Assembly (NCBI GenBank): GCA_036186865.1
Contig: AP025048.1
Coordinates: 30,430,852 to 30,494,851, forward strand
DNA length: 64,000 nt
Origin: Eustoma russellianum
Lineage: Eukaryota; Streptophyta; Magnoliopsida; Gentianales; Gentianaceae
Direction of reading: 5' to 3'
Shown: positions 61,319 through 64,000 of the stretch, piece by piece
How positions within the stretch are numbered: the stretch's first letter is position 1
Layout: each line of letters starts with the position of its first letter
The notes under the pieces: model-generated
The model's database searches: none
What the model saw: the letters and a program-made list of their open reading frames with translations, nothing else
Told to the model about the DNA's origin: nothing
Program-made: the position numbers and the translations under genes

Positions 61319-62833
61319 GAGTTAATTGCACCTAGTATCCAATCTTTTCCACAAAGTTTTAAGTAGAATCCATACTTTCATCTAATACTCTGAACTTCCA
61401 TACTTATTGGTGAAATTAACACCTGACATTCGAAAATCGGGAATTAACCTGCTGTAGGTGGTTTTTACATATTTTCCTTTTATTTTTCATGGTTACCACA
61501 TTTGGCGCCCAAATTTTTCCAACTATGGTTAATTCCACCTTCCCTCCATTACTTCAAACAAATTCCTCCCTCTAAAAACTTTGTGCCTATGCTTTTCCAT
61601 CAAACACATGAATAACATCTATTTAGCATTAGAGATTGTATCTTTTTTCCTCTTTTTCCTGCTAGCAAACCAAAGCCCAGAAATTCAGCATCTGAGAGGC
61701 CAAACAAGATGTCCAAACCAAAAATATAGCACAGACAGATAAAGGCAACACGGAGAAGGAAAATGAAGAGAGGCCTTTTTTTGAAGGAAAGCAAGAGCAG
61801 AATTGGTGTCAAGACCCAACTGAGACAAGTAAATTTGAACATCTTCCACGAATGAAACTGCTAGTTTTGTCTCCTCTCTGTCAATGTCGCTTCTGCTGAT
61901 GATGAAGTCGACGCCATTGAATTCCTTTTTATTACGCCACTTCCCGGCTTAATCTATGGCAATGTTTTGATTGAAAGTTGAAGAAGGCGGCGACGGTGTT
62001 TTTCAAAAGTTACACAGTGATTAAATTACCAATAAAACCAGAATCACTATAGCTATGAATCTTTAGAGTATTCTTTGGAAACAAGCTGATGTTTTTTATA
62101 AGTTTTATCTTGTTTCAGGAGTAAAAAATGAGCAAGAATCTAAACATCAATTCAAAGAAGAAGAAGACCGCAAAGAACCCAGATGAAGTAGAAGAGCTAT
62201 TAAAAGCAGCCCAAGATGAAATGCTTCTTAAGCTTAGCCTCAATTCCCACATGGCTCACTCTTCCTCTCAAAATTTCACCATCCACCCAGATCTCGATAC
62301 CCGCTTCCAAGCCCTTAAATCCAAGAAAAGCCCCGGCCCTAAACCTTTGAAAACTGAATCAGCAACTGATCCTGAAAAGAAAAAGATTATAGAAAAAGTT
62401 GGAATGAATGAACAAGAGATTGAAATTGATGATCTTCTTGCTAGATTTTCTATTTTGAAGACCTATCTTCCTTCTATTCTTCACAATCTCTAGCTGTCCA
62501 AAATCGGTTGGTGCAGCTCCCAACAGAAGATGATGATGAAGAAGACTAGGTTGAGATGAAAATAAGATGGGCCAAGGATGCTGCTCGACTGAGGGGATTT
62601 TAATTTTTTTGCCTTTATTATTTTATTGATCCTAAACCGTGGTTTACATCGGGTAAAATATAGGGTTAAGTCAGGTCTACGATCGATTTAAGAAGTCAAC
62701 GGTAAACCAGCAGGTCATCCGGATACCGGGTGCTAATTTCACCAATAAGTATAGATGTTCAGAGAATTATATGAAAGTGTGGATGCTACTTAAAACTTTG
62801 TCGAAAAGATTGGATACCAAGTGCGATTAACTC
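61319..62833. mobile_element. Pack-MULE-like element, 1515 bp
   Basis: Terminal inverted repeats of 126-136 bp (61319-61454 and 62708-62833) both start GAGTTAAT and share TATCCAATCTTTT, CAAAGTTTTAAGTAG and TACTTATTGGTGAAATTA. It is flanked by a 10-bp duplication TACTTATATT (61309-61318 and 62834-62843). The uninterrupted target is visible in the LTR at about 13847-13856. Long inverted repeats and a 9-11-bp duplication are MULE hallmarks. It has no transposase. The interior carries a gene-like segment with a splice-acceptor-like TTGTTTCAG before an ATG. Confidence 0.9.
62128..62493 (+). pseudogene. Captured host-gene fragment inside the MULE, function uncertain
   Basis: It is an open frame of 121 codons starting MSKNLNINSKKKKTAKNPDE and continuing with EELLKAAQDEMLLKLSLNSH, DLDTRFQALKSKKSPGPKPL and EIDDLLARFSILKTYLP. 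Its composition is unlike the TE proteins here: helical, charged, with paired 'RFxxLK' motifs. In the next phase the sequence continues QSLAVQNRLVQLPTEDDDEE, a stop, then IRWAKDAARLRGF, so the original protein was longer and a frameshift lies near 62470. A possible intron end (TTGTTTCAG, about 62110-62118) precedes the ATG. It faintly resembles plant FYVE/abscission-checkpoint-like proteins, but I am not sure. It may be transcribed from the MULE. Confidence 0.55.
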
Positions 62834-64000
62834 TACTTATATTCCGACGTTCCACCGACACCACATATATATTATAAACGTACGTCGACGTTACACCACT
62901 ATATACACCTCATATTTATGAGTATATACAGGTCTCATATCATATATTACAAGTCATATTTCCATCAAAATTATAACGACATGTCATAAGGTCATAAGCC
63001 AAAAATTGTCGCATCAGATGACTACCAAAACTTCGTCGACATGTCATGTACTTACCATATAAAGATGGTCAGCCAATATACACCAAAAATACTCAAATAT
63101 TTCGTGACGCACATGACAAATTCAGGCTTGAAGTCATACCATGTTTACACACACAAATCACCCACAATTTAGCCTAAATTTGTGGAGAATTCAAATTCAA
63201 GTTTCTTTTGTCACATGGGGCGGTTTTTCCTCAGCCATTGGAGCTAAATACACACCTCATTTTATGTATATTATGTGTGACATAATATATAATACATGCT
63301 TAAGAAGTTTGACTTTAATCGGAGAAAAATTGTGTAATCGACGAAAGTAAAAAATTCGATTTTCTACACTTCTATATCCTTGGGCGTTTTTGGTCTTGAT
63401 GTCTCATGTATCTAGACACTTTTTACACATTCAAGACGTGTTAGAGTTGTCTAGAAAAATCAACTAAGGGTTGATTGAAATTTACCACATGTGTGAAGAT
63501 ATTGCATCATCATATGTCAAATTTAAAAAAGACAATTTCAGCACATGCAGCTGAACCTATACACGCCATTTACAACTTTTTGGAGCCTAGGTGGAGCTTT
63601 TTTGGCACTTTAATTGGTGCAGAATAAGTCACACATAATTGGTAACATTGAAGAGGGCAACACACAAGGAAAAAATTCAAAATACAACACATGCTAAAAT
63701 TTCAGCACATGTTGTTGGAGTTGGCCGAATTTTTGCATCTTTTTGTCTTCAATTTTCTTCCAAAATTTAAGGCGGATCATATCATGATTAATTGGAAATA
63801 AACCACCTTGATTTTGAGCATGTGTTTCAGATTTTTAAGGGGAATTTCCAGCTCATTTATGGAGTGCCAAGGTGGATTAAAAATGGCCTATCAAGAAGTG
63901 ACAACTAGGCAAAGACAAGTCATTCGTCCAATCGTATTGCGCCAAGTAAGCAAGGTTGTATCATCATGTATAAAAAGCAATCTTCCAAGGGTACTCAAGA

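Larger units (their letters stand above)
60900..64000 (+). mobile_element. A-type copia LTR, interrupted, right end outside the window
   Basis: It starts TGTTGAGAAATCGG at 60900 inside the MULE gene and follows the 13440-16098 LTR, with twin CTAGTT palindromes near 61120-61175. It is interrupted at 61318 by a 1515-bp MULE, resumes at 62844, carries one degenerate family palindrome near 63689-63711, and is cut by the window end before the TATA box. Whether it is solo or part of a full element cannot be told. Confidence 0.9.

Overview
This window comes from a flowering-plant nuclear genome, probably a eudicot. The evidence is AT-rich, repeat-dense DNA with plant Ty1/copia and Ty3/gypsy LTR retrotransposons that use tRNA-Met primer sites, an RTE-type LINE, Mutator-like (MULE) DNA transposons, and no long intact host gene. 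I could not narrow the species. Almost everything with a recognisable identity is a transposable element, mostly decayed and deeply nested. No host gene in its native place is supported.

Layout. 1-7805: fragments of LTRs from one large, related set of copia families (called here A, B and F), one carrying a 360-bp TRIM element and followed by a decayed gag. 7806-13030: gypsy-like debris, mostly on the minus strand. 13031-20757: a minus-strand SIRE/Maximus-like copia element (H), cut by an RTE LINE tail and by a solo LTR at 13440-16098. 21132-37942: a minus-strand, non-coding gypsy element (G) with ~2.54-kb LTRs. Its right LTR contains a complete gag-only copia element (A, 27656-34986) and a 5'-truncated RTE LINE (35806-36746). 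38953-52988: a plus-strand copia element (C) whose LTR contains a second gag-only element (B, 39129-47129) and whose integrase region is split by a solo LTR (D, 49803-52817). 52989-56334: the 3' LTR and RNase H end of a minus-strand pol-encoding copia element (F). 56335-59040: gypsy-like LTR debris. 59041-60899: the N-terminal half of a MULE transposase gene, cut by an A-type LTR starting at 60900. That LTR was itself invaded by a 1.5-kb MULE carrying what looks like a host gene fragment (61319-62833).

The most interesting system is the A/B/F copia set. A and B have LTRs of about 2.7-3.06 kb around an internal region of only 1.8-2.2 kb that encodes a copia Gag (UBN2-type domain, CCHC knuckle, coiled coil) and stops where protease would begin. 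They keep the PBS, the PPT and 5-bp target duplications, so they look like non-autonomous elements that move with pol from a relative such as F. Their LTRs share two unusual cis-structures. One is a near-perfect 24-30-bp palindrome, present once in A-type and three times in B-type LTRs at regular spacings of about 160 and 172 bp. The other is a run of hairpins downstream of the TATA box with GGTG/AGGTG loops, whose stems differ between families by paired changes. The hairpins are candidate RNA packaging or control elements.

All boundaries come from reading the sequence by eye. Family names and clade assignments rest on recognised protein motifs and LTR landmarks, not on database searches.
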